This document shows, in pieces, positions 1 to 10,060 of a stretch of 64,000 nt of DNA. A program made the position numbers and the translations under genes. How positions within the stretch are numbered: position 1 is the first letter of the stretch; the number at the start of each line of letters is the position of its first letter. Location of the stretch: assembly GCA_905221605.1 (NCBI GenBank), contig CAJNDS010000115.1, positions 160,315-224,314 of the forward strand, written 5' to 3'. The notes beneath the pieces were generated by a model. That model worked only from the letters and a program-made list of their open reading frames with translations. It searched no databases and was not told the DNA's origin. The stretch comes from Symbiodinium natans (Eukaryota > Sar > Dinophyceae > Suessiales > Symbiodiniaceae).

Positions 1-1
1 A

Positions 2-508
2 AAGCACCAAGAGCAAGCTAAGACAGCGAAGATCCCGAAGTTCAGTGTTGGAGATGTCATCGGCTGCGGAGTTTGCAGGCTGGATGCGCCTGGTCATTTT
101 GGCATCTTCTTTGCGCTGAACGGTGAGTTTTTGGGTGTGTGCTTCCCGGTTTTCGCAACTGTTGAGCCTCGCTTCTTTCCATGTGTAGGGATTGACACAC
201 CTTTTGAACTGTGCTTCAATTTTGGTTGCAAGCCGTTTTGCCTGGACCTGAAAGCTCACCACAACTTGCAGCCTGTCTATGGGTCGCGTTATGCCGCTCG
301 CTGTGCTGATGTGTCAACGCGAGTGATGGAGTTCCCCAACTCACACTGGCCGGGGACAGATGTCACGGAGGAAGCGGAAGACATTTCAATAGAAGACAGT
401 GACACAAGCAATGATAGTGACAGCAATGGTACTCGCCGTGAGCGAGCACGTGAACAACGCTCAGCAAGCTCAAGTTACACTCGAAGTCCGGACTGGGATA
501 CTCTGTAG
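2..508 (+). CDS. SPRY-domain protein, 3' part (5' end outside window)
   Basis: The frame is open from base 2 to the TAG at 506-508, so this is the last exon or C-terminal part of a longer protein. Residues at about 46-240 read as the second half of a SPRY domain. 'GDVIGCGV' is followed by 'IFFALNGEFLG', a proline/phenylalanine stretch, 'FFPCVGIDTPFE' and 'FNFGCKPF', which match the usual SPRY order (GDVIGCG, FFTKNG-LG, YPTVG, NFG-PF). SPRY domains are protein-binding beta-sandwiches, as in RanBPM and Ash2, so the partner cannot be inferred. The tail after about 340 is acidic and serine-rich, then arginine/serine-rich, and probably disordered. The first half of the domain must lie upstream. 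I am fairly sure of the domain and unsure whether 508 is the true end, since a further exon could follow. Confidence 0.7.
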   Translation, partial: KHQEQAKTAKIPKFSVGDVIGCGVCRLDAPGHFGIFFALNGEFLGVCFPVFATVEPRFFPCVGIDTPFELCFNFGCKPFCLDLKAHHNLQPVYGSRYAARCADVSTRVMEFPNSHWPGTDVTEEAEDISIEDSDTSNDSDSNGTRRERAREQRSASSSYTRSPDWDTL

Positions 509-1125
509 CTTTGTCAGACAGGCCTTCGCTGCGATGGCCCATCGCTCGCGTCCAATGATGACAGTGAGCCACAGTATGCTTTGAAAGTGCCTCTTGTGAA
601 GTTTCTGCCGACTCGTGTTTACAGAACAGGAACCAGAGCGGACAGCATTTGCCAAATAATGCAAATAATGCGGATACTGCTGTTGACCCTTGATCGAAGT
701 AGGTGGGCAAGGGCCGGCAAGGGCAAGGGTGGCACTGTGCAGGCCTCTTCCCGCAGTTGGAGCACCTGCATCTTTCGCAAAATTCTTTGGAGGAGGTGCG
801 ACATGCAGGAGGTTTCGAGTGGTTCATGCTGAGAAGGATGACAGATGATGATGGCAGTAATTAAATGGAATAGAACAGGCGGATGACGCGGCCTTTGCAC
901 GCTTGAACAGTATAAGATCTGTGCCACCAGGGCATCCCACACACAATTGGCGATGTAGAGGCACGTGCCGCTGTGGCTGAAGGTCGCTGTCATGTCCTAC
1001 ATGCTTAGGGAGTCCCTGTCCGCCATTCTACCCGCTAGGATTTGATTGGCTCTCAGCGGGACCAACATAATCTCTTTTCCTGTGGTTTCTGTGCCTGCTG
1101 CTGCAGCAAGCAGACCATCGCGACC
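509..1125. other. Intergenic, no gene recognised
   Basis: I see no recognisable protein domain, RNA gene or repeat between the SPRY stop and the first exon of the nitronate monooxygenase. Short overlapping frames exist on both strands but none resembles a known family. Any promoter would lie here; I see no clear TATA box, which is normal for dinoflagellates. Confidence 0.5.
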
Positions 1126-4100
1126 ATGGCATCCGTTCCAAAGATCAACACTCCCATCACCGAGATGTTTGGCATCCAACACCCGGTAATCCTGGCTGGC
1201 GGGATGCTTACACTTCAGGGACAGCTGGCCAAGTGGTGCAAGCATTGGCCCGGAATCATACAGATGTTCTTGCAAGCCGCAGGTATGAACATTGCTGCCA
1301 GTCCTGAGCTTGCCGCCGCTGCTCCATGCCTCGACATCTAACCACCTCTTGCCAGCTTGAGCGTGCGCCGGAGATTAGGCGTGTGGCACAGCTTGACCTC
1401 AGGTCACCAATGCAGGCGGGATGGGAGTTTGGGGTGGGGAGCCTTGGCTTCAATTTCTTCAATCTTGGGATTTGGGTTTTAACGTCAAGCTTTCTATAGC
1501 TTGTGGCTGTGAGTCTGTTGATACCATGCCATGTGCAATTTGCTCAGGTCAACTACACACCGAAGATGTTTCGGGCCAAGATCAAAGAGCTGAAGGAGAA
1601 CCTGAAGGACCCGAACGCACCTTTTGGGGTGGCCAGCCTGCAATCCCCACTGTCTTCAATCCCCACTGAGGTTGAGCCAAGTTGAGCAACATCGAGTTTT
1701 TTTAGGATTTGTTTAGGTAGCCACAGATGTTCGAACTCTTACTGCATGCGACCGAGGTCGATCTGTTGATTCCTCAGGTGGGAGGAAACGCCCGTGCCAC
1801 AAACTACGACTACACCAAAGGGGATCTGCCAGAACTCATCGATATCACCATCGAGAGCCTTGGCAGCTTGATCTAGAAGATGTGTCATATCGGCGGGACT
1901 CTTCTCATGTCAAGCTGGAGTTTGCCCCCAACAGCCTCAAAAAGCCATTTGGAAGGATGGGGGCCAAGCTCTTTGTGAGTGCTGTCGGCGTGCCTCCCAA
2001 GTACGCAGTGGACAAGCTACATGCTGCGGGCATTCCTGTCATGAACATGCCCCTTGGTTGATGGCGGTACGCTTTCGGGAAGCTGCAGTTTCCTGTTTCT
2101 TCTCGCCATGCGGTGCAAGGATAGTAGCCATTTTGGCTCAAGCTGACAAGTGGATGCAGAGTTGATGTGGGGGCACCAGTGACAACTTTTGAGCTTTCAA
2201 GTGAAAGTGTCTCTGCCTCTTTGCGTCCTCAGCCCATGCGAAAGGTGCGCGACTCCTTTGCCTTTGCCGTTAGGGCCCGCGAGGCGTCACCTTAAGCCCC
2301 AGCTTTCAGCGGCTCGCCTGTTCGGCGTTTGCTTAAAATTCTGTCTGGTGATCGGCCTGCTCTGTTGCGAGCGTGTACGAATGCTAGGTTTTGCCAGAGG
2401 GGTCATGCGTTGCTCGCCTGAACCTGCTGTCTGCGATGATGCTCGCCGCTTCTGTTCATGCAAATCTGCCCGTAATCTGCAGCTTCTAGTCCGCTTTTGT
2501 GCTGGCCGCTCCAAACCCATCATGGGATGCCCACCGCGGCTGTCTGGATGACGGGCCGCCGGGGTGGCGTGTTTGTCAGGCCATCGACTCCAGACTCTGC
2601 TGCCCCACTATTTAGCCGTCGCGCGTGTCTGCGCATACTCTTGAAGTTTCGTCTGTGCTGGCGCAGTGGGAGCGTGCTGGGTTACGGGTCGGTTTGCGTG
2701 TGAGTCAGGGTACAGCTCGTTTGCTGTAAATAACTTGCCTGTGTGCCAATCTTTTGTTTTTTTGCCTGGCCGCATCTAGATTGCAAAACCCTTCCGACTC
2801 TTCCAATTATTTTAACAATTTGCCTTTGTGCGGCCAGAGTAGCCATCGAGCCTGGGGAGCCGTGAGTCTTGGCCTTCAAGGCCGTGGCTCAAAGCACACA
2901 AGCGCCGGCGAAAATGCCTCAGAGCAGTCTTTCTATTGGTTGGCTTCAGTTTGCCCTTGTTTGCGTGAGCACTGCTCCTTTGGTGCTTCGGGCTTCAGAG
3001 TCCGAGGATCGGAGCCCCGAAGCACGTGCAAAAGGCCCTGGAAGCAGGCGTCGACATTATTTGTGCACAAGGCGGTGAAGGTGGCGGCCACACAGGAGAC
3101 GTTGCCACAGGCCTGTCTTGCACGATGTGCGTCACAACTGCGCAGCTGCTCTTCATGCAGTAGTGTTGATGCATTGGCATGTATTCCTTGCTTGTTGTTC
3201 TGTGGCCCAGTTGTGCAGCAGTACCCCTGCATGACTCTTGACATCTCTGGAGGCATTTTGATCCCCATGGTGGTGGACCTGTGCAAGGGCCACAAGTCTC
3301 CGCTAACTGGCAAGCAAGTGCCAGTCGTAGCTGCCGGCGGCATCGCAGTGCCGGCCTTAGTAGATCGTGAGAGGTAGGTGCCCATGAGAGGTCCTGAGAG
3401 GCCAGCTGCGACCAAGGACGGCCGCCACCTTGCAATGGCACTTGCGCTGGGTGCAGACGGTGTTTGGGTTGGAACGCGCTTCGTTGCCTCAGTAGAGGGT
3501 GGTGCGCCCCAAGGGCACAAGGATGCCACTTGCCCTGCATGCGAAGGTTTTCGTGCTGATCGTTTCTGGAAAGTGATGAGTCGACATATGAACATGAAAC
3601 TGTAAGCTGAGGATCTTGTCAAGGCCAGCGTGCATGACACCCACCGAACAGAGATTTACACTGGCCGTCCGATGCGAATCATCAAGAACAAGTATTCGGT
3701 CAGCAGCTCGCCTGTATGTGAGCCAGGGTCGGACTCCCGCATCTGCAATTCGGCACATGTGCTGTTTGCACACATTCTGCGCATTGCAATCGCAAAGTGA
3801 GCAAAGCATCACATGTCGCATCAACTGTGCCAGGCTGGGAGGAGGACCGCGGCAAGGAGATGAAAGACTGCTTGAAGGGAGGCATCATTCCGTACACGAA
3901 AGATGTGCAGCTCATGGAAGAGAAGGCTAAAGGCACCACCTGAGAAATTGATGACTGTCCACCTCAGAATTTGATATTGGCAAGAAAGACTGAGACGGTC
4001 TGAGCCTTCCAGGCCTGAAGCAGGACGTGCCTGTCCCAGTGGGTCTTGACGCAGGCCTTGTCCCTGGCTGGCTAGTTGTACACGCTCACAAACAACTCCA

Positions 4101-4219
4101 GAATGTTCAAATTTCAAATAGCAGGCCACCCATGGCTTTGCGGGCAAGTTGCCGGCATGATCAGCGACATCCTGCCTGCTAAGACTATTGTTGAGCAGAA
4201 CCTCGGCAACAGCTCTTAG
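1126..4219 (+). CDS. Nitronate monooxygenase (2-nitropropane dioxygenase family), about 12 exons
   Basis: FMN-dependent TIM-barrel enzyme that oxidises alkyl nitronates to carbonyl compounds. The start is the ATG at 1126, giving 'PITEMFGIQHPVILAGGM'. Approximate coding exons, placed by family resemblance: 1126-1205, 1283-1325 ('MNIAASPELAAA'), 1403-1438 ('VTNAGGMGVWGG'), 1548-1632 ('YTPKMFRAKIKEL'), 1757-1862 ('QVGGNARATNYDYTKG'), 1958-2053 ('LFVSAVGVPPKYAVDKL'), 3007-3114 (flavin-site 'CAQGGEGGGHTGDVA' with the catalytic-type His), 3252-3347 ('VDLCKGHKSPLTGKQ'), 3416-3530 (phosphate-binding 'ALGADGVWVGTRF'), 3606-3696, 3832-3940 and 4113-4219 ('GQVAGMISDILPAKTIVEQ', stop TAG). Together they cover nearly the whole expected chain of about 370 residues, in order and without an evident missing core block, so the gene looks intact. 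Several acceptors are AG followed by G, and the intron at 1439-1547 appears to start with GA. The roughly 950-base sixth intron holds a spliced-leader copy. Exon borders are approximate. Confidence 0.86.
2124..2142 (+). other. Dinoflagellate spliced-leader (DinoSL) relic
   Basis: The 19 bases GTAGCCATTTTGGCTCAAG match the 3' 19 bases of the conserved 22-nt dinoflagellate spliced leader (DCCGTAGCCATTTTGGCTCAAG). The next bases are CTGACA, not the GT donor that follows the leader in an SL RNA gene, so this is a relic of a processed, trans-spliced mRNA copied into DNA rather than an SL RNA gene. It lies in the large intron of the nitronate monooxygenase, in the same orientation. I could not recognise a retro-copied gene body downstream. 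Confidence 0.8.
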
Positions 4220-7200
4220 GCTAGTGCGACTAGTGCCCAGGCCAAACATGTTTTTAGGAGCTGCTGCGTTAGCTACGTCGAAGCGCCCTGAGGATGGTTG
4301 AGCAGGCTGCCACGCTGCTCCAGTCAAACAGTGCGAGAGTCAGCTGGCCTGCTGCGCGCTTGTGAGCCTTGGAGTCACTGGGAATTGCAGCTTGAATAGC
4401 AGCTTGGTTCTGTGGGAACTTTTGCTGGAGCAAGCTGGGAATACCTCAGGAAGCCTCAGCGTCGTGAGGATGCTGGCGTTTGATTCCAGAACCAGTGTGA
4501 AGTTAAGCTCGTTTGAGCCCCTGCCAAAGACTTTTGCGCCATAGCAGAAGCTGCAATTGGCAGCTCCTGCGCGCCCCTCCTGCTCTTTAGGTGCAGATGG
4601 CTCGGTGCAACAAAGAAGAAAACCTCCGCCAATTTTGAGCACAGGTCTATTTGTGGCTCGCTGGAGCGGACTGGCGGCTGAATCAGCTGGATCGTGAGTT
4701 GTACCTGTACCTGGCAGGATGAAGCGCGTGTGCGCCCCTTGCAGAGGCTGCAGTCGCTGGCTTTTGCCTCACGACGCACGAATGCTCTGGAATTAGGGCT
4801 GCCTTGGCATGCAATGCTGAAGTGCGGAATTGGCCAGCATTTGCACTCCAGGTTTTGGACAACAACCGAATTGCCGATTGGACGGTTCTGTCAGCATCTT
4901 TGTCGCTCCCTGAGTGGGTTTCGCCACCTGTGGGAAGACATCGTGCTAAGGCGGCGTGCGATTGCTGCCTTTCCCTCGCTGCAGGCCGTGCATCACTCTT
5001 TCACGACACCAGCATATTCCGTATGGTTCTTTGCGTTAGGCCCTGCACCTCAACGCCAACCTGCTTGGGGAAAGCCTGCAAGCCTAGACGTTTGCTGGAA
5101 AGTCCTGAGAGCTTAGGCGGAGCTTGTGTCGAATGCAGCTGAAGGCATTGAGGGTCTGGCGCAAGCTGCGGCCGACCAGACACCGAGACGCCTAACAGTG
5201 CAAGCCTGAGTAAGAGCAAACCAGCTTAACGCTACGTATTTAGTCTGTGATGCATGGATTTTTCAAGGCCTTGTTCCTGAACGAGAACAAGCTTGCAACT
5301 CTGCTAGCCATTCATTGAGACATGCGATTAATGCGGTGCTTTCCAAGTGTTTCTACCAGTGACGAAGTACTGTAGCTGCTATGTGAGTCCTTTGGCCTCG
5401 GGTTTTTGGGGATGTCTTGGGCATCGTTCAGGCATCCTGGAGGAGCATTGGTGCATTGGCCAGCTATGCCCTCCTGGAGCTGAAGGCGCCTTTTTGGGAA
5501 TGTTTGGGAAGCCGTGGAAGCCACATTCGAAGCGCAGCCTTGCGTAGACCTGTCAGGTGCAACGGATACCTCTCACAGACTCGGGATCGCCGCTTGCTTC
5601 CCCCATGCTTCTGCGACAGGCCGGGCGTTTCAGCGCTTTCTCAATCTACGATGAGTCTCGCGCAAGGTTCTGATTGCTCTCATGCCGACACTCATGCGGC
5701 TCAACGCGTCTGAGGTGACTGTGAAGGAGACTCGGTTTGGAGTGCTGGAGTGTTGCACATAGTGGTGTTTGTTTGTGTGTGTGCAGGGGCCTCATTTCTT
5801 GTGCTGCTGTGCAGGAGAGGACTGCTGCAGAGAGGCCGGTGGTTCCTTGTACAGAGTGCAAATAGGCAACAGTAGTAGGACAACTCCCCATGTCCCTTTC
5901 GAGGTATTTCCTCTCGATTGCGCATCAAACTGACAGCCCTCTGGTTTGGCCTCTGAGTTTTTTCCCCGCAATTTTCGTGACTTGCTTCGAAGCACAGCTC
6001 TCGACCCTTCCATCGCTGGTGAGGTAAAGGGTCTTGCAGAGTCTTGCAACATCGCAGACCACGCTTCGCACCTGGAAGTTGCTTCCGATGCTTTGCAATC
6101 AAAAGTTCTATCGCAAGTTGGGCACCACGAGGTTGAAAGGCTGCGTGCAATACATGGCACGGTTGCCTTGGGTCCAAGTCGTGTCGTTTCGGCACGCTCC
6201 AGCCTACAGCTCGCATCTTCTTAGGTCGGTGGTGACATCACTGAACACTCGCAAGCCTCGCGATCTGCATTGTCCAATGCACTTGTAGAGGCAGCACCAG
6301 TGCAAGTTCTTGTGAAGTTTTTGGGGTGCGACGAAAACCCGGCAGTTCTGCCAGGTCGCCTTGCGGCCTGTTGGTGCAGCAATTGTGGAGAAGCCTGTCG
6401 CGCGAAAGAAGGCCCCCCTGCGGACAACCTCCGGCCTAGGTCTTCTGCGCACACGCTACATGCTTGCACATGTCTTGCACATCACTCCGGGCTTTGTTCG
6501 ACTTGATGCGGAGATGAGGTGCCTCACACCATGACGGTGGGGGAGCTGAAGAGACTGGCACAGCTTCTCTTCAAGCAGGCCTCTGGACAGACAAGAACTT
6601 GCGACTGCAGTCGCCGATTCCCAACATTTTGCAATAGTGGTCCGGAAGTCAGTGCTTGAAGCCCTTGAATTCTTTTGATGTGCTTTCTATTCTGTTCACC
6701 ACTGGACTGGCGCAGCGGCATGAGCTGCATGCAGGTGCCCTTGGACAGATTGGTCTTGACTTTGGCGGATGATGGCCTTCCTTTCGGGGTCAGTCCCTTG
6801 AGAAACTTGGGGGCCGACTCAGTAGGAATGTGGGATGCGCTGCCCTCGAAACAGGTGCCTCTTGATGATGAGGCCAGGGAGCTTGGCTTCTTTGGCCAGA
6901 GCCTTTCTGCTGCTCCACGCAGTCACTGTGGCTATCTTGAGTCTTCCTAGCATGACCGAGCACGACCTGTGAAGAGAGGCATCGGTGATGGAGCCGAAAT
7001 TCGAGTGGACGATGCGGCAGACGTTCCACCTCCAAAGGTGTGATGGAAGCGCTGGCCGGAAGGCCACGGCCACTTGCAGAGGCTGAGCCGCCGAGCTTTC
7101 TATGCATTCTCTGGTTCACTCCTTGCCAGTAGTGGCTCCCACACTGCTCTATGAAGCAGCTGCAGTGCATGATCTAAGGGGACTGGTGCGGTCCAGAAGA

Positions 7201-7439
7201 GACTGACCCCGCTGCAGGTAAACACAACTGGTCATTTTCTTGATGTTACTTGCGCATGCTGCTCCTTGCCGGCCAAATCTGCAAAGCATTGATTCTGGCC
7301 CGCGGCCCTTGATCCAGCTTGTCTGAGACCTTCTGAGCCTTCTGAGACCACCACGGTCCATGCAGCCTATCTCCCCTGCATCCAGTAACCCACAGCCCAT
7401 ACCACCTCGCTAGCAGAGTATCACGAGTCCTGCGCAGCC
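4220..7439. other. Gene-poor stretch, nothing recognised
   Basis: About 3.2 kb between the nitronate monooxygenase and the lysine-rich protein. Open frames up to about 170 codons occur on both strands but overlap one another, and none shows a domain, transmembrane pattern or conserved motif I can name. A minus-strand stretch at about 6520-7070 is rich in K, R and S and could hide an exon. It could be intergenic, or unrecognised small exons of an upstream part of the next gene. Confidence 0.4.
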
Positions 7440-8192
7440 ATGGGTCGAGGACTGCCCAACCACTTGGCATCGCTTCTCCGACATGCGCCGGAGCTGCCGG
7501 AGCAGGTGCCTGGGAGCAAGCCCAAGGAAACCGGGCGAGCAGCTCGCAGACGCGCACAAAATAAGCGCAAGGTCCAAAAGGCCCAGAAGGCGAGCCGAGA
7601 GCAGGAAGCAAAGGATGCCAGATCAGATCGGGAGCAGGCGCGCGCTGACAAGAAAAACATCCAGCCTATTCAGCCTCCTGTGGAGGTTGCGGATTCACCC
7701 CCTCCTTCCGCAAAAAAACGGCGAGCAAGGAAAGTTCTTCCAGCAGCCAAGAAAGCAAAAGCAGAAGCCAAAGAGACTGGCAGAGCTGTTAAGGGTACGC
7801 AGGCAAGCCAGACGGCAGCTTTGTTCGACCCAGAAGGTGCAGCTCGAGACGAGGCTCTGATGCGCAAGCTCGAGAAGAATTTGGGCATCGCCCGGGATCC
7901 AGCCAAAAGGAGGAAGGAGGAACGTAGGATATTTGAGGCATTGGGCTTCGACGCTGCAGATGCTGGCATGGAAGAGCTTCCCTCCTCTGACGAGGGCCCC
8001 GAGGAGGTTGCCAGTTCACACGGCCCTGCATCTGCCCGTCGTCCCGCAGAGGACAGCTCTTCTGCAGATGCCATGGCCATGTTGCTTGAGACCATTCTCG
8101 GAGGGCCATCACCAACTGCGTCAACTGCCCCGAACGTCAAGAAGCTGAAAAGACGAGCAGCTAGATCGCCAAAGGCAGCGCGTGGCACCTGA
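7440..8192 (+). CDS. Lysine/arginine-rich protein, possibly NOM1/SGD1 N-terminal region
   Basis: An uninterrupted 250-codon frame from ATG 7440 to TGA 8190-8192. Residues about 25-65 are strongly basic (RRRAQNKRKVQKAQKA), followed by a second basic block with 'KKRRARK' near residue 93. At about residue 140 there is 'LMRKLEKNLGIARDPAKRR', followed by 'ALGFDAADAGMEELPSSDEG'. The pattern of basic N-terminus, then a leucine-rich 'LEKxLGI' helix, basic run and acidic serine patch resembles the N-terminal region of NOM1/SGD1, nucleolar proteins of 40S ribosome biogenesis. The MIF4G and MA3 domains expected after it are not seen in the window, so either they are in unseen exons, the gene is truncated, or the resemblance is only compositional. 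Nuclear or nucleolar location is an inference from the basic runs. The coding call is firm because composition is consistent throughout; the family call is weak. Confidence 0.65.
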   Translation: MGRGLPNHLASLLRHAPELPEQVPGSKPKETGRAARRRAQNKRKVQKAQKASREQEAKDARSDREQARADKKNIQPIQPPVEVADSPPPSAKKRRARKVLPAAKKAKAEAKETGRAVKGTQASQTAALFDPEGAARDEALMRKLEKNLGIARDPAKRRKEERRIFEALGFDAADAGMEELPSSDEGPEEVASSHGPASARRPAEDSSSADAMAMLLETILGGPSPTASTAPNVKKLKRRAARSPKAARGT

Positions 8193-8929
8193 CCGGCGTG
8201 CAGTCCCAAGAGAGAAAAATCGTGCAACCTCTCCAATGGCATGTTTCGGACATCGTTTGTGTTGCAGTTGACAGTTGTTTCAATACTTGCAGATCGAGTT
8301 CTGCAGAGCTCTGCTGCTTTCAGCAAGGAAGCCAGGCAGCAGGATTTAGCAGTTTTAGCAGGACGGGCGACGGGCGGAGAGAGAGAGCCCAAGTGAGAAG
8401 CAACTGGCAGATTGTCAGATCACAAGCAAGATTCAGCAGCTCAAGCACACAGCCAGCATGCCTCCAAAGCAAAGAGGCGACTTTGTTTGTTCGGTTTGCA
8501 GCTTCAGATGCCGCTGGCAACTGAGCGCCAAGATCAGCAAGTGTTACCCGCAGAATGTGTCGACTTTCCATGACTTTCCTGGGATGTGTGCCGACAGAGG
8601 CTATGATTACTTTGGCAAGAGTCCACCGTTTGAGCACCAAGCTGTCAGGCAGTTCGGGAATTTGTTATCAGGATTGCACCGAACTGGCTTTCACGTGCTT
8701 GGACAGGTGGGTGGAGGACATTTTTGCATTGGAGAATCCGCGGGGAGCTTGATGTTATGGTCGGTAGTCGGCGTTGATCGGTTAAGTAATTACTGTGGGG
8801 CCACCTCACCTGCTACGTGATCCTTTAGCGGTGCTCGTCTGTAAGACAACGATGCGCATGTCGGAGTGCTGGGTCCCCACTCAGATTTCCTGACAAATCG
8901 TCAGGAGCCAGCTTCCGTATATGTTCTCT
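8193..8929. other. Spacer with a small unassigned ORF (8458-8820)
   Basis: A 120-codon plus-strand frame at 8458-8820 begins 'MPPKQRGDFVCSVCSFRC' and has several cysteines and histidines that might bind zinc, but it matches no family I know. The rest holds only a short purine run (GAGAGAGAG at about 8380). I cannot decide whether the frame is coding. Confidence 0.2.
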
Positions 8930-10060
8930 TCAGTTTTGTGAGATGAAGGTCTCCGGCAGAATATGGGTCCGCGCGTGGCTGAGACTGCTAAAGAGCCGCG
9001 AAGATTTAAAGCTTGCACGTTGCACGGAAGACTTTGAGAGACTTGTTCTCTCCCGCTCTCTCTCACAGCTGAGCGGCTGAAGGTTCGAAGCATTTGCTTG
9101 GGAGCCCTTTGCAGTGTATGCGCTTCTCCCGTCTGCGTTGACGACAAGTGTTCCGTGTGCAGACCCTGAGATTGGGGGTTGCGGAGGGTTCAGGTGCCAA
9201 ACAAGTTGTCGTGGCAACGCCGAGGTTTTACAAACTCCGCTTCTGCAAAGCATGCGCGCAGCAGGCTGCGTTGCCCCAGATCTGCAATTCGACCTCAAAA
9301 GCATGATGGATGTATCCGGATGTGCTCTGATGCCTGCTGACGTTCTTGCATGTTCACGGAGCTCTTCGTACTGCAACGCAGTGCTCACTGCCATCGTACT
9401 GGTAGGCAGAAGGCAGCTTCCCGACCGACGTGGCGGAAGGACTTGCAAAGGATTTGCGGAAGATACTGCAGACAGAAAACAAGCAAAAAGATCGCCCACA
9501 TCGTTGACAAAGTGCCGCCCCCTTTTGAGCACTCGCACATCGATCGGACAATGTCTTTGGCATCCGCAGGCATTTGCCGAGCCGCTAGAGTCCGCCAGAG
9601 CCGCAGTAGAGCCTCTAGAGGTGGCAAACCAGCAAGCAACAGATGCCCAAATGCAACACGGCGGTCCAACACAGTTAGGTCGATGTTCGCATGTGAAAAG
9701 CGCAGAACATTGAAAGGTCATGGAGAGCTGCCCAATTAATGCAGAAACGAAGCTTTGGTCCGGCCGTTTGGATTGCTGACTCATCAACAGGCGCTCCCGG
9801 CACTTTTTCACAGCTGTGTACTTGGGCAATCCGCATGAGGAGTTGTGCTCAGGATGTCCTTGTCCTTCGTCTCTACGCAGTCGGCCCATCGAGGCAGTCA
9901 TTGGCTGGGTGACCCCGTGCAGCAAGAAATGAAGCATACATTCTTTCGACACCTTTTGCCGGCGCATTAGCATGTGAGCGGGGCTTCTCGCCGGGTCGTC
10001 TGGCCGAGTGGAGTGTAAAGGGGGGAGACGGCTGCGCCATTGAAGGATCTGAAGGGTCAA
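8930..10060 (-). CDS. Long unassigned minus-strand ORF (376 codons)
   Basis: The longest frame in the window outside recognised genes, retroelements and repeats, and on the strand opposite to all recognised genes. The translation is rich in serine, cysteine, alanine and arginine, with no domain, signal peptide, transmembrane helix or conserved motif I can name. Two plus-strand frames (9114-9713 and 9350-9739) overlap it, so the region may simply be stop-poor. It could be a lineage-specific gene, but chance is as likely. Confidence 0.2.
   Translation of the reverse strand: MTLQILQWRSRLPPLHSTRPDDPARSPAHMLMRRQKVSKECMLHFLLHGVTQPMTASMGRLRRDEGQGHPEHNSSCGLPKYTAVKKCRERLLMSQQSKRPDQSFVSALIGQLSMTFQCSALFTCEHRPNCVGPPCCIWASVACWFATSRGSTAALADSSGSANACGCQRHCPIDVRVLKRGRHFVNDVGDLFACFLSAVSSANPLQVLPPRRSGSCLLPTSTMAVSTALQYEELREHARTSAGIRAHPDTSIMLLRSNCRSGATQPAARMLCRSGVCKTSALPRQLVWHLNPPQPPISGSAHGTLVVNADGRSAYTAKGSQANASNLQPLSCERERERTSLSKSSVQRASFKSSRLFSSLSHARTHILPETFISQN

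Noticed and set aside
6520-7170. Overlapping K/R/S-rich minus-strand frames
   Set aside because: Could be exons, but no recognisable domain and no clear splice logic.
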